NCBI GenBank assembly: GCA_032622095.1
Contig: CP136067.1
Span: 40,035,549 to 40,099,548 of the forward strand
Source of the DNA: Siphonodentalium dalli
Taxonomy: Eukaryota; Mollusca; Scaphopoda; Gadilida; Siphonodentaliidae
Reading direction: 5' to 3'
DNA length: 64,000 nt
Each line of letters opens with the position of its first letter. Within the stretch, counting starts at the first letter, position 1. Positions 33,930 through 45,714 of this stretch are shown one piece after another. Position numbers and translations under genes: made by a program. The notes beneath the pieces were generated by a model, which was not told the origin of the DNA, made no database searches, and saw only the letters and a list, made by a program, of their open reading frames with translations.

Positions 33930-34098
33930 CTGTCGAAATAACAGTATACCGTTGATACATTGTACTGTTGAAGTAAACGGTAGGATACTGTTGAAATAAC
34001 AGTATACCGTTGATACATTGTACTGTTGAATACACGGTAGGATACTGTTGAAATAACAGTACACCGTCGATACATTGTACTGTTGGAATAAACGTTTA
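33930..34098 (+). repeat. Tandem repeat, about 60 bp by 3
   Basis: Unit 'gttgaaataacagtataccg' + 'ttgatacattgtactgttga' + 'a.taaacggtaggatact'. The unit itself contains 'aacagtataccgtt', which is close to self-complementary. It abuts pseudogene fragment 1. Confidence 0.8.
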
Positions 34099-34639
34099 TT
34101 AGTAGAGAAATTAGCGAAAATGTGAAAAGTGATCCGTTATAACTAATACTTATAGAGTGAATGACTGCAGTGCAAACCAATTTTACTAGGTGACCTATTT
34201 TCGCGGTCGCTATTAAAACATCGCAAGTGGTTAAATAGGGCTTGTTTACACTTTCTTTAGCCCGTTCGGTAGACTGTTAGTGCTATTTAAACGGCTTGGA
34301 ACCTGTCCCAAGCTGTTGAAACATATTAAAAAGTAGGCCTACTAAATTATAAAACAAATCTCCCGCGAATGACGGAGACAGACACTGAGACATCAATTAA
34401 TGGCGAATTTACCCGAGATGCATTGCGAATCTCACAAGGGAGGTGATCCTATCCATACCTCGTGTTTGTGCAACGGTACTTGGCCGTCAAAACTAGCAAC
34501 GGTATAATACCGTAGGCAAACCAACGGTATCATATTGTTAAACCAACAGTGACAAAATACAGTGCACGCCGAGACGCAGGCGCTAACGCTATATGGAAGA
34601 AGGCGACTGCGAAATGATACGTCACGGGTTTGCTTGTTG

Positions 34640-34890
34640 CCGATATGGTAATAAAATGTAACTGCCCCAACGCAGTGATAGAGAATTATGTCTGTGTCCG
34701 CGGAGTGGGTGTTGATGCCGAGGCTCATACCACTACATCTTGGTTATGAAAGTAGCGGGTACAAAGGCGGAAGCCACTGCCACAGAAGCCAGGGTTGGAA
34801 GATGTCATCGAGGCGGACGCTATAGGGCCGTAGTTGGCGAGGCCAAAGCATCAGCTGGCACCTGGCTGGCCAATGTGTGGTTGTTCAGAG
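34640..34890 (+). pseudogene. Decayed copy of the Ala/Gly-rich gene (fragment 2)
   Basis: Frames read CNCPNAV..., VCVRGVGVDAEAHTTT, KVAGTKAEATATEARVG, then VVGEAKASAGTWLANV. They parallel RNCPEAC, VGVRAVGADVEVHAAD, KVAGVKAGATAAEARAG and AVAAEAKASAGAGLAQL of the intact protein. Stops and shifts interrupt it. Less complete than fragment 1, and it lies about 0.8 kb after it in the same orientation. Confidence 0.72.
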
Positions 34891-35042
34891 GCTGCTGATT
34901 AGGTGTGATGAGCATGCAATTAGCGGGGATTATAGACAAATCCATTACCCGTTGAAGTCAGTAATCCGATCGCCAGGTGGGCGCTGTCCAGGGGCGCTCA
35001 AGCCGGGACGTCTTATCCCACCGGCGGTCGGAGCTCGGAATA

Positions 35043-35825
35043 TCCACTGTGTAGGAACTGTTACATCGGAAGTCGTTCTATCGCCGGTATTGTAATGGTT
35101 CTTGCCTGATTTGTTACGGTTCCTTCTGATTGAAAATAATCATTTTTGTGACAAAATCACGCATAATTATAGATATCTTGAATATATTATACTTTCCTGA
35201 ATGAACAGAGGCTGCAGAAATGCCGCGTTATCGAAACCTGAACTCTAGACCACAATTAACTCGGTATTAGCTAGTTAACGCGTAAATATCAACATGTCAT
35301 CACTGAAAATCAAGCCACGTGGACTCAATTTCTGTGTTTTTCGTGGCGTATAAAATATGAAACGCATTCTGAAGACAAACACTGACTACAAAGTATACCC
35401 GTGTTATTCTTCTGTAAAATAGCTGAGAAAGTATCCCGATATGGGTTGATAATTGGTAGCTGTGGCCTCGTAATCAACACGGGTGCGTGTTACGGTTCTA
35501 TTTCAAACCAATCATGGCTGTGACGGTTCTGTACATGAGATTTATTCGAACAATTTCTGCACTTTGGTCCGAAAATCGTCTTGTGTATCTGACATTTTAA
35601 ACCAGATAATGACTCTAGCTTATGTAATTTGCATAATAGAACAGGTATATTAAGAAATAACACAATACATACCTAATACGGGAGATTAAGTGAATTGGCA
35701 GAAATAAAATGTTGAAAGTCCTGATGAGTATAGTATCATAATCATGCCCGCCTATATAAATAACCAATGGTAATATAAATCTACTCTCAGGAGAATATGA
35801 GATGTTATATTCATTTACTTAATCT
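35043..35825 (+). repeat. 0.78 kb repeat, copy 1
   Basis: Begins 'cactgtgtaggaactgttac' + 'atcggaagtcgttctatc'. It recurs as a direct copy at 36093 and its first part recurs inverted at about 38345-38700. Inside, 'tgtt/gacggttc' is repeated ('tgttacggttcc', 'tgttacggttct', 'tgtgacggttct'), which could be binding sites of a transposase. No ORF. Confidence 0.8.
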
Positions 35826-36092
35826 GGGCATTATTGAAAGATCAAGGTGTGACAATACATGCATTTCAATGCCAGCGCCATCATATTTCCTCCTCTGAAG
35901 TCCGCCTGAGGGACATGTACACATGTTTGTCGCCCAGACATGAATATAACTTATGAAATCACGTTCAACTAAAACATTGATAGGTTATGACGTGATTGGG
36001 TGGTGGGGGGACTTGGGGAGGGGGTGCTTAAGTGGTGTCTATCCCCAACTTTGGTCAAAATGTTCAATAGTTACAAATTTCTTATCTTACAA

Positions 36093-36880
36093 TCACTGTG
36101 TAGGAACTGTTACATCGGAAGTCGTTCTATCACCGGTATTGTGATGGTTCTTGACTGATTTGTTACGGTTCCTTATGATTAAAAATTATCAATTTCGGGA
36201 CAAAATCACGCATAATTATATATATATATCTTAAATACATTAAACCTTTTTGAACGAACATAGGCTGCATAAGTGCCATTTTACCGAAACCTGAACTTTA
36301 GATCACAATTAACTCCGATATAGCGAGTTAACGTGTAATTATCAACATGTAATCACTGAAAATCAAGCCTTGTAAACGTAATTTCTTTGTTTTCGGTAGC
36401 ATTCGAAATGCATTCTGAAGACGAATACTGAGTATAAATTGTACCTGTGTTATTCGTCTGTAAAATAGCTGAGGAAATATACCGATGTGTGTCGGTAATT
36501 TGGAGCATAACCGCCTAATCACAACTTTTATGAGTGTTACGGTTCTATTCCAAGGTAATCACGGCTGTGACGGTTCTTTACATGGTATTTATTCGAACGA
36601 TATCTGCACTTTGCGATCATTTAGTTGTGTGTAACAAACGTTTTAAACCCGATAATAGTTGCAGCGGATGTTACCTACATAATCCAACAAGTGTATTAAG
36701 AACTTAGAGTATAGCTATCTATTATAACAGAAGATTAAGTGGCATTACCTTCACTTCGAGTGGCAGATACAACATATTGAAAGTCATTTTGGGTATAGGA
36801 TCATATATAATCGTGCACGTCCGCATAAATGACCCAATGAAATTAGAGATCTACTGTCATGATATTCTGTTAATTTAAAT
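36093..36880 (+). repeat. 0.78 kb repeat, copy 2 (direct)
   Basis: Parallel to copy 1 throughout ('gacaaaatcacgcataatta', 'ccgaaacctgaact.tagatcacaattaact', 'gctgtgacggttct') with roughly 80 percent identity by eye. The 270-bp spacer between the copies shares no sequence with them. Confidence 0.8.
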
Positions 36881-37360
36881 GGACATGGCTCATTCGACCT
36901 TCCAAATGTTGTCTAAGTAATTTCTAAGGATGAATAAGATTGGTTGCAAATACAAGAAATCTTGATAAGTGTATATACCGGCCTCATATGCTCTGAGAAA
37001 TACATACTGTGGTCAGAGCCCTATTCCAGTTGGTTTTTCTTTCGTACAGAAGTGAAACAAAGGCTCTTTATTTCTACCATATCAAGAATAGACTAACACG
37101 GAACGCTCTTTTCTGTTCCATGTCGTGCAAACATCGGGTTCAAAGTTGTATTTTTCATGACTCATATGTGTCTTTCTGTGACATTATTATACTGCTCATA
37201 GAAAGGTATTTCTAGTGTTTATCGAGCTATTTCTATTTCGGCAAAACTTAAAAAGCGACTATTATTACGCGTATTTTGGAGCGCAAAACCACCAAGTGAC
37301 TTTATTTGATAAATGAAGGTCTGTGGTTGAAAGTTCCATGTGGGATAGGTGTTCAATTCT

Positions 37361-37540
37361 AGCCAGGGGTGGGGCGATTACATGCCAACGTAATCGATTA
37401 CGATTACAATTACTTTTTATTTACATGATTACGATTGTTGATTACATTTTTTTCAGATGTAAATGATTACAATTACAATTACTTTAGTAAAATGTAACTG
37501 ATTACTTTTCGATTACATCTGATTTTCACATGGAGTTGTG
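37361..37540 (+). repeat. hAT-like element end with GATTAC motifs
   Basis: 'caggggtgggg' (37361) resembles a hAT terminal inverted repeat and is followed by many 'gattac/gtaatc' words, including 'gtaatcgattacgattac'. Such GATTAC-rich ends occur in non-autonomous hAT elements. The opposite end was not found. Confidence 0.45.
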
Positions 37541-37868
37541 CACCAAAATATTGGGAATGGACCATGTTTTATGTGTATTTATTTAATTTTATTAAATATA
37601 GTTTTCACTTCGCTCAAACCATCCAAAATATCATCGAGTGAAATGTTAATACGCTCGTATATGCTTAGCTCCTAATTTGTATACGAAGCATTTATATAAA
37701 TAACCCAAATTGCATAAGTAAGCCCAAAATAGAGTTAAAACGAACTTAATTACAAACTATATACCGGTAAAGGGACTGGCTAAACCGACTCGCACTAACT
37801 TTATCGTTCATACTGCCTCAAGGTGAAATGACAACTGTGGACAAAATGAAATTAAAACATGTGTCCAC

Positions 37869-37950
37869 AAGACACCATAAACACCCCCACCGATCCAAAT
37901 TCAGTTGACCGCCGTCAATTTTGGATCGGGTGGGGTTTGTGGTGACTTTT
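37869..37950. repeat. Long imperfect hairpin
   Basis: 'cacccccaccgatccaaatt' pairs with 'aattttggatcgggtggggt'; outer parts 'aagacaccataaa' and 'tttgtggtg' extend the stem, and the inner 'gttgac-cgcc-gtcaa' closes it. A G run follows at about 37967-37979. Confidence 0.65.
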
Positions 37951-38344
37951 TAAGGCGTCTTGGAAGGGGGGGGGGGGGGCAACTTACAGCACCCTTTGTT
38001 TGACCTTAATATATAAAGGAACTGAGAAATGGCATGGGTCACCTATATGAACCCCTCTGCATGGGCGGCGGCTATGTTCGAATAAGGAATGTAAGTCACG
38101 TGGTTCGTATAAGTTTAATACAAGCTGAAAAATGCAACTTTTTGAAAAAGTCAGTCTTCGCAGTTCACATTGACCATTTATGTCATATTGCATGCTTTGC
38201 ATCACAATAAAGTGAACGATTCTGTTACTACTGTTGACACATAATTATATATAAGAAGGCAGTGTAACTCACCGTAATTGATCATAAGTGGTGTAAATTC
38301 AACATAATTGATATTTCGTTGTGATCACTTGGTTATTTTCACGT

Positions 38345-38700
38345 ATACTTCCAAATAATAGCCATCGTATTTCCCGGACAGAACTGATTAAATTGGGAGA
38401 GAACGGACTCGATCTGGAGAGAACCGATCGAGATATCAAAAAATTCGCAGTTTTCGTCGTTGTTATTACTCGCACAATAGGATTTTAATTATGTTTACGT
38501 TATTTGGGACCATATATTATGAGGGGAATGGAAAAACTAGTCGAATTATCACATAGATGGCTAAAAAATTGCGTTTTAACTGTCAAAAACTCGCGAAAAT
38601 GTATAATTTGGATCATCAGGAACCGTCACAAATCAGTAAAGAACCATCACAAATCGGCGATAGAACGATTTCCGATGTAACAGTTCCTATAGTCCATGGG
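38345..38700 (-). repeat. Inverted partial copy of the 0.78 kb repeat
   Basis: Read on the minus strand it has 'taggaactgttacatcggaa', 'tcgttctatcgccg' and 'gtgatggttctttactgatt' + 'tgtgacggttcc', matching the first 90 bp of the copies at 35043 and 36093. The remainder diverges. Confidence 0.65.
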
Positions 38701-38999
38701 GTGATAGGGATCACATGCACCCCCCCACTATTAAATTTCTTTGGTATTGTGGTGTGCCCTGGGGTATGGCGAGTTGGAAAATCAATGTTAACAGCAAATA
38801 TTTTGGGTTCCGATGTACCTCCTGATGCAAAGTTCAACCCTACCCTCTCGGAAATCTGCATTTTTTTATATGGGGTAGGGGAAATATAAATAATCACAAC
38901 ACATATTCTTATTTTCTAGGTGTCTTTCTGTTGGTAATGCACTATTACACCAGAATAAGAAGGTAAAATAGACATGTCATCATTGATGTCGCCATGAGA

Positions 39000-40020
39000 G
39001 GTCAAGAGGTCATGTGACATGGGTGAAAATGCGATTTTCAGTCCATATCATACCAGATTGTTTCGTGGCCGATACAAAAACCAGATATAACCCACCGGTT
39101 GCTCGATCGCCTCCGACCGTTTTCGCCTGTTTCATCTCTCTATATTCGCTCCTCATTCTGTCATCAGATCTTGCGGACTTCCATTTCCACCAGACTGCCT
39201 TGTCATGTGTGATTGCCGCTTTGATTTTGAAATTAAATTTAGCAAGTAGCAACCTTTGCCCTCTTTTTCAACTTTATCTGCTTCTTATGTCCTGGTATGC
39301 TGGTCTGGGTTGCTTCATTCATCACTGGTGTTAGATGTTTAATGGAGAGATGCAGTTGACATTCAGTCATTGGTTCCTCTGGTAAAGTGTTTAATTTATA
39401 GGATAAGTTCTCGTTGTATAATTCTTTGTGGCAGCGATTCCATTTAGGTTTATGTGTAATTTTGATGTGGTTTTTAACCTTCGTCGTGTATATTTGCAGG
39501 GATGCACGAACTGGGGTTTGGTAAGTGATTCCTTGTTGTCCAGCCAAGAGTCAGCTTCATAGCATATTGGTTGCAGAATATATAGTCGTTTTCCCGATCA
39601 TGTGTGTGAAAGAATGTCGGTGTTCCTCCTTGTTGCGTGCAGAGTTCCTTTCCATTGTGGAACTTTATTAAGTTTACGTCTCTATCATTCTTTGGCTCTC
39701 TTGTCAGTGAGGCATTGAAATCTTCGCATAAGATCACTGCTTGGGTTCTGACTTTTTCCAGAAATTCGTCAGTTTCCAAGAGTACTGTTCTAAATTCTTC
39801 AATCGTTGAGTTCCCTCAAGCAGGCATGTAATCACATACAATACATGTTGCTGGTTCAGTGAGGAGCTCCAATACTACGATGTGAAAGCTTCCATAAGAG
39901 TGAATTCTATATTTCACATCAAGTGTTGTGTTGAAGAATATAATATTGCTGTTCCTCGATAGCCCCTGGGATTTGGAAGGGTGAGATGGGGTCGTGTTCA
40001 TCGACAGCCTTCACATGCAC
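39000..40020 (-). pseudogene. LINE endonuclease/linker remnant
   Basis: Minus-strand frames read FHIVVLELLTEPATCIVCDYMP (about 39900-39820), then AVILCEDFNASL (about 39740-39700; the catalytic GDFN block with Gly changed to Glu) and DRENDYIFCN, and after shifts a linker with KAAITHDKAVWWKWKSAR (about 39225-39170) that normally precedes RT. RT itself is absent. It is too degraded to assign to one of the other LINEs here. Confidence 0.62.
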
Positions 40021-40432
40021 TATTCTTTTACTTGTCATTATACATTTTTGAAACGAAAATAGCCAGTTTTCCTGAATGCATAATATGTCTGTTTCCTGCA
40101 GGAGTTTTCTCTAGGTAGGCCTCACTGCGTTGGACGTTTCTTGATGAAAACATATTTTTATTTCCAAATCCAAACAATTGACATACTACACAGATGACAT
40201 AAATATACAACATATAAGAGTTAATTTTGGAAATGAGGATCCGACAACAAGCCCGAGGGCTTATATGAAGTCTTCTCCTCTTTGGCGACATGTCCCTTCC
40301 CCAATAAGTGAGGGAGGGGTATCAATCAGACGGGAAGGGATTGAAATAATGGTTTAGGAGAAGTGGAGATATATAACTAAATTTGAGTTAGGGATGGAAA
40401 AAGGAAGAATATAGTGTTAGGGATAGCATGAT

Positions 40433-40497
40433 GTAGGGAGAGAGGGGAGAGAGGGGAGAGATGGGAGAGAGGGGAGAGAGGGGGGAGATGGAGAGGG
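40433..40497. repeat. (GAGAGGG)n microsatellite
   Basis: 'gggagagaggggagagaggg' type sequence with small irregularities. Confidence 0.85.
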
Positions 40498-40661
40498 GCG
40501 TTTCTTATGTTTACTGTTGCCTGTACAAGTTGAAACAAAAAAGACAGGATTTTATGCTCGGCTGATTCCGTTGGGTGGGAGCTAACAAAGGTACTGCCAT
40601 TCATTACCTCAGGTTTTTTTTTATCAGTGATTGTCACGTTTTTGGAGTTGAGTGTCCGATC

Positions 40662-41668
40662 CCCTGTGGATGTATGCCTTTGTTCTTCGCCCTGTGGATG
40701 TAGGCCTTTGTTCTTCACTCTGTGGATGTAGGCTTTTGTTCTTCACTATGTGGATGTAGGCCTTTGTTCTTCACCCTGTGGATGTATGCATTTGTACTTC
40801 ACTCTGTGGATGTAGGCCGTTGTTCTTCATCCTGCCGATGTAGGCATTTGTTCTTCACCCTGTGTATGTAGGCCTTTGTTCTTCATCCTGTGGATGTAGG
40901 CCTTTGTTCTTCATCCTGTGGTTGTAGGCCTTTGTTCTTCAGCATGTGGGTGTAGGCCCTTGTTCTTCACTCTGTGCATGTAGGCCTTTGTTCTTCACTC
41001 TGTGGATGTAGACCTTTGTTCTTCATTCTGTGGATGTAGGCCTTTGTTCTTCAGCCTGTGGATGTAGGCCTTTGTTCTTCACCCTGTGGATGTAGGCCTT
41101 TGTTCTTCAATATGTGGGTGTAGGCCCTTATTCTTCACACCGTGGATGTAGGCCTTTGTACTTCACTCTGTGGGTGTTGGCCTTTGTTCTTCATCATGTG
41201 GGTGTAGGCCTTTGTTCTCCACCCTGTGGATGTAGGCCTTTTTTCTTCATCCCGTGGATGTAGGCCTTTGTTCTTCATCCTGTGGATGTATGCCTTTGTT
41301 CTTCACTGTGGATGTAGGCCTTTGCTTTTCACTTTGTGGATGTACGCCTTTGTTCTTCATCCTGTAGATGTAGACCTTTGTTCTTCACCCTGTGGATGTA
41401 GACCTTTGTTCTTCATCCTGTGGATTTAGGCCTTTGTTCTTCATCCTGTGGATGTAGGCCTTTGTTCTTCACTCTGTTGATGCAGGCCTTTGTAATTCAC
41501 TCTGATGATGTATGCCTTTGTTCTTCACCCTGTGGATGTAGGCCTTTGTTCTTCACTCTGTGGATGTAGGCTTTGTTCTTCACCCTGTGGATGTAGGCTT
41601 TGTTCTTCACCCTGTGGATGTAGGCCTTTGTTCTTCATCCTGTGGATGTAGGCCTTTATTCTTCATTA
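40662..41668. repeat. 28-bp minisatellite, about 36 units
   Basis: Unit 'ctgtggatgtaggcctttgt' + 'tcttcacc', repeated for about 1 kb with point variants (tgtgggtgtaggccc, tgtggatgtatgcc) and a few one-base-short units. Frames through it (for example repeating 'GCRPLFFILW') are artefacts of the repeat. Confidence 0.92.
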
Positions 41669-42479
41669 TTTGGCAGTACATATTCACTTTATCTTTATTG
41701 TGACTGGTGCTCGGGATGTTATCATTATTGCCAGTAGGTGTATGCATAGCTGAGCTTGGACGTCTTGTTGAGTGAATAGCGGTGTTTGGTAAAAGTTAGC
41801 TAACTCCAAACAAATGACTGCCATCAGACCAAACATTTTCTGTTTGAATTAAGGCAGTTGGTTTATGATGCACGTGTACAATACATCGCTGGTTATTTGT
41901 CGCATTTGGAGACACTTCACTAGTATACGGGAAATTGTACCATCAAGTCCCTGTACATGTTTAAACCCAGTAGATATAGTACTCACTGAATTATCAGAAT
42001 CCCCGATGAGACAGGTCAATAAATAATATGTCAAAACAATGAATGGAGCCGCCAGTAATCATTATACAATGCATAGTATAGGTTACCATTTTCGGTTAAA
42101 GTGAACATCTGTAATCATGGAATAGCGATCGAGTCAGCCATTCATAGTCGGGGCTGACCAGCGGTGTTGTAACCTACTGTGTCATGACTTTTAGGTAGAA
42201 AATGACCTCTTTTATGTACATATGATAGTCACACAGGCAATATTCGTACTGCAAAATCGTCACAAAAACATACCAGCATACGGATGCACATATGCCCTGA
42301 CAGACGCCCCAACGGACGGCAGGTGCAAACCAGAATACCTCCGTTTCAAAAGGTGTAATTATTAGTGGCAGACCCATGAATTTACAAACCACGAATAAAT
42401 CATAAGTTGCTAAACAATGAAAATTTATACCAACAAAATAAAAGCCTTTTAGAGTATCATAACTCCAGGTTTGTATGTA

Positions 42480-42960
42480 TTTTTTAAAGATATATTATGT
42501 CTCCGCTGATTGAAAATTGGCTCATAAACATAATACTTTACAAGAGCATCACTAGGGCCTGGCAAAATAGCCCATGGTAATTCAAACAAAGGGCCATAAC
42601 TCTTGTAAAATTTGGCGGGCGGTAGCCAAATTCGAACTTTACCTGTATTTTGGTCTGCTAAACTCACAAACCAAATGTCATTCCATTCAGTTCAGACTCA
42701 CTAAAGTTATCATCCGGAAACGAAAATTTAGTGCAAATGCCAACAAAAAGGGCCACATCTCAGGTGAAAATTGGTGGGCGGAACCCAAATTTGAACTTGA
42801 CCTGGATATTGGCTAGTAAACACACATGTTCCATTCAGTTCAGACTTAATAAACTTATCATCCGATAACAAAAAAGCGAACGGATGGACATAAGCATAAA
42901 TGGACAGTGGGCAGACAGACGGGTGGACTGACAGACCAGTAACATAATACATCCCATTTT
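42480..42960 (+). repeat. Dispersed repeat of 'gggccataactc' type, two units
   Basis: Two diverged units carry 'caaa.gggcca.a.ctc', 'ggcgg..ccaaattcgaac', 'ttgacctggatattggct', 'cacacatgttccattcagtt' + 'cagact' and 'cttatcatccg', then a GACAGAC/GGAC-rich tail (42895-42940). The same type is seen at about 57250-57500 and 59690-59890. Confidence 0.7.
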
Positions 42961-43040
42961 AAAAAAAATGAACGTATAAAAAGAAGTTGCAAATGAGTGA
43001 TTCCTCTCTTTAAAAGGAAAGGGATGGGGTGTTTTCTTAC

Positions 43041-43188
43041 CTGGCCGATGTTTCGTGGCTATCTCCGTGGGCTTCTGGCGATTCAGAGTAGGATATAGCA
43101 GCTTGGTGATGAGTCCATCGGCATGAATTGCATGATGATGAACCAACTCAACCAATGTATTAAATCTCTGATTAGAATTCACATACAC
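43041..43188 (-). CDS. ABL: ABL-type tyrosine kinase, exon for the C-terminal half of the SH2 domain
   Basis: A 148-bp exon on the minus strand with an acceptor 'ccaatttcag' before 43188 and a donor 'gtaagaaa' after 43041. It encodes 49 codons plus one base. It starts [19 protein letters not shown] and continues with [12 protein letters not shown], the characteristic end of the ABL SH2 domain, followed by the SH2-kinase linker ([14 protein letters not shown]). It enters in phase 0, which fits the end of the exon at 59934-60114, and leaves in phase 1. ABL is a cytoplasmic/nuclear non-receptor tyrosine kinase whose SH2 binds phosphotyrosine. The next (kinase) exon is not found to the left. Assignment rests on residue-level similarity to ABL and on consistent splice phases. 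Confidence 0.88.
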
Positions 43189-43299
43189 CTGAAATTGGAT
43201 GTTTATTGTTTTATAAAATAAACAAAGAAGGATTATTCTAGAACGGAAAATTGCAAACAACGTCAATATGCCCTATTTTGAAACCACTCCCGATGGTAA

Positions 43300-44040
43300 C
43301 ACTCAATACAAATTCTGAACGAGAACGAAGCTTTTTGACAGAACTATTTTCGATCTAAATATAGCAATGACTCCAAAATTAATTCAATGCAGATGCAGTA
43401 TTCCTACATTAGTTCCCCACTATGTGTCTACGAACTGTAAACAAAAATGAATCCCTTATCCCAGCCAGAACACTCTACAATTATACTGCTTGCAAAACCC
43501 CTTTATTATATTAAATGCACTAAGTATCTTCTATTCATCTATTCTTAATTACCAGAGAGCTAATCTCACTTCACAGTTGCTGTAATGACACCTGAAACTA
43601 ATAACCCAATGCTTATCATCTGTCCACAACTGGACAATACAAACACTTGAGCTCGGGCAGGTGCTGAAATTACAAGGCGTCTCAAACTTCGCCTCAGATG
43701 TTTAATAGAGCAACTACTGGCAACCCAGAGTGAGAACTTCACCTTTGTCACCTTGTAAAATAAGCCCTGCACTAGGATGTAAAAGCTCATGTTTTTTTTT
43801 GGTCCAGGGGTCAAAACTTTATTGCATAAAAAGAATGCCAAGAGTGAACGGACCTGAATGTAACATCAAATAGTTTTTTTTACTGAGGGGCCGCGAACAT
43901 ATGACGGAAAGTGTAAATGGGAATATTTTCCCGCCAGATCCAAACCGGCTAATGGGCTAATGGAGGATGATGGCTAATGCAGGAGCAAGTACCTCAATAT
44001 ACCATAAGAACGCCTCATAATTTTGACCATTATGATATAA
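43300..44040. other. ABL intron, nothing recognised
   Basis: Start of the large intron between the two SH2 exons (in plus-strand order). No frame with motifs. Confidence 0.5.
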
Positions 44041-44049
44041 AAGCATCAC

Positions 44050-44580
44050 CCCCAATGGATGGTGCGCGTCAGGGTGGGCTTGAAATTTTAGCAAACTTCA
44101 GCGAAACTCAAAGGGGAATTTGATGAGAGGAGGTTGGTGGTAATCACGTGCAACTTAAGTGGTATTTTGCCAGTTTTAGAGTGAATGGTTTTGTTTTGGT
44201 GGCATATAACGTAAGAAAGCTATAATTGAGAACAATTATCAGAATGGATGTTTTGTGAGATAAAAAAAATAGCAAAAAGGGTGCATCGAGATTTAAGAAA
44301 TTTGACATTGGAGGTTGTTGGTAGTTCCAACGCGCAACGTTTAGTGCGATTTTCCCAGTTTTAGAGTGAATAGTTTTGTGTCGGTAGCGTACAACGTAAA
44401 CACACTAAGCCTGACACAATGCTCAGAATGGAGGTTGTCTGAGATAAAAACATTTAAAAAAATCGCTCATTGAGATTAAAAACATTTGACAAACGGAGGT
44501 AGATGGTAACTTTAGTACGATTTTCCAAGTTTTAGAGTCGTTGGGTTACTACTTGTAGCATATAACATTGTTAGACATTT
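44050..44580 (+). repeat. Tandem repeat, about 170-185 bp by 3
   Basis: 'ccagttttagagtgaatggt' occurs at about 44170, 44355 and, altered, 44525. Each is followed by 'ttgt.t.ggtagc.tataacgtaa' and preceded by 'ggaggtt.gtggtaa'. Lies in the ABL SH2 intron. Confidence 0.75.
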
Positions 44581-44744
44581 TACATTGTTCGTTTTCTTTG
44601 ACCCCTTTCATAGAAAATAATGACTATTAATTGTTGTTACATTCAGTCTGTGAAACCCCTGATCGCTATATGTTACACAATAAGGGACTCCGGAAGCACA
44701 ATAAAATGGCAAGGGAGCAAACAAGTCAGTAGGGTATCGTCAGA

Positions 44745-44822
44745 TGCCCAATTCGACTCCCCCCGTACCAGGGAAAGGGGACAAGTGTCCTTGCATCACC
44801 CCCTTCTCCGACGTCCCTGTAG
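44745..44822 (+). repeat. Possible SINE/dispersed repeat end
   Basis: 'cccaattcgactccccccgt' and the end 'ctccgacgtccctg' resemble pieces at about 12600 and 29720. Weak evidence only. Confidence 0.25.
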
Positions 44823-44887
44823 ATAATGATCAATTCTGGAAGTACACACAAGAACATATTTAAATTGATTAGTATACTGTAGGTAAT

Positions 44888-44915
44888 GTTATTATTATTA
44901 TTATTATTATTATAA
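44888..44915. repeat. (TTA)n microsatellite
   Basis: About nine 'tta' units in a row. Confidence 0.9.
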
Positions 44916-45714
44916 AATACATTTCAAACGTATTCCACAATCAATTAGTTCCAATGTGCGAACAAAACAGAAATATCCTACACACACAAAAAAAGTATAT
45001 AATTTTATCCTTGCAGCCTGCTAGGCGCTAAGAAGTAACGACATTTTAGTATCTACAAAATTTAAAAATCCTACATAAAAAAACATATACAACAAAACAA
45101 TTAAGTCTATGATTGTCACCACACCACATAAGGCTAGCCATATCTCAAAACACCATATTGAGGATGCATTGTGCGCAGCGAAATCAGCCTGCATGATCCG
45201 CGATGTGTTTTTGATTGTTTCGCGGAGTCAACTATAATGTAATCAAATTGTTACCATTGACATCTTTAATTGTGTCATTCTGGGTCTCAACCAGGTCTGG
45301 GTGAACAACCGATGGATCTATAATTGCCCAATCAGGCTAAAATATATCGTTTGGTCTTTCACAGCCAACATGCAACTGAGATAAGGGGAGTCACTCTTAA
45401 CAATTCTATAATTATCTTTCAACCAATACTTAAAGAAATCAATTCTGAATTATGTTAATTTGAAAGATATGAAATAATGGTTCCGCCAGACCTGTGAGTT
45501 AGTGTAACAGTGTAAAATGCTAAATAAATGATGATTGCAGTTTTATATGTGAAATAATTACCGATCGAGATACGCAATGTGCAACTAAATTTCATATATT
45601 GCTTTAAAAAGATCAGTGCATCAGGTGATCCTTTCATTTCTTTTGTCAATTAGCTTCAACTAATAGCGATCCTACGTTTATAAAACAAAACAATATATAA
45701 TATAGAGTTATTAT

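Noticed and set aside
35043-36880. LTR retrotransposon with two LTRs
   Set aside because: The two direct copies are only 270 bp apart, with no primer binding site, gag or pol between them.
41226-41429. Cys/Leu-rich repeat frame
   Set aside because: Translation of the 28-bp minisatellite.
40662-41668. CRISPR array
   Set aside because: Units are contiguous without unique spacers, and the DNA is eukaryotic.
43566-43841. 91-codon minus-strand frame near the ABL exon
   Set aside because: Looked for SH2 or kinase motifs and found none; it is intron sequence by position.
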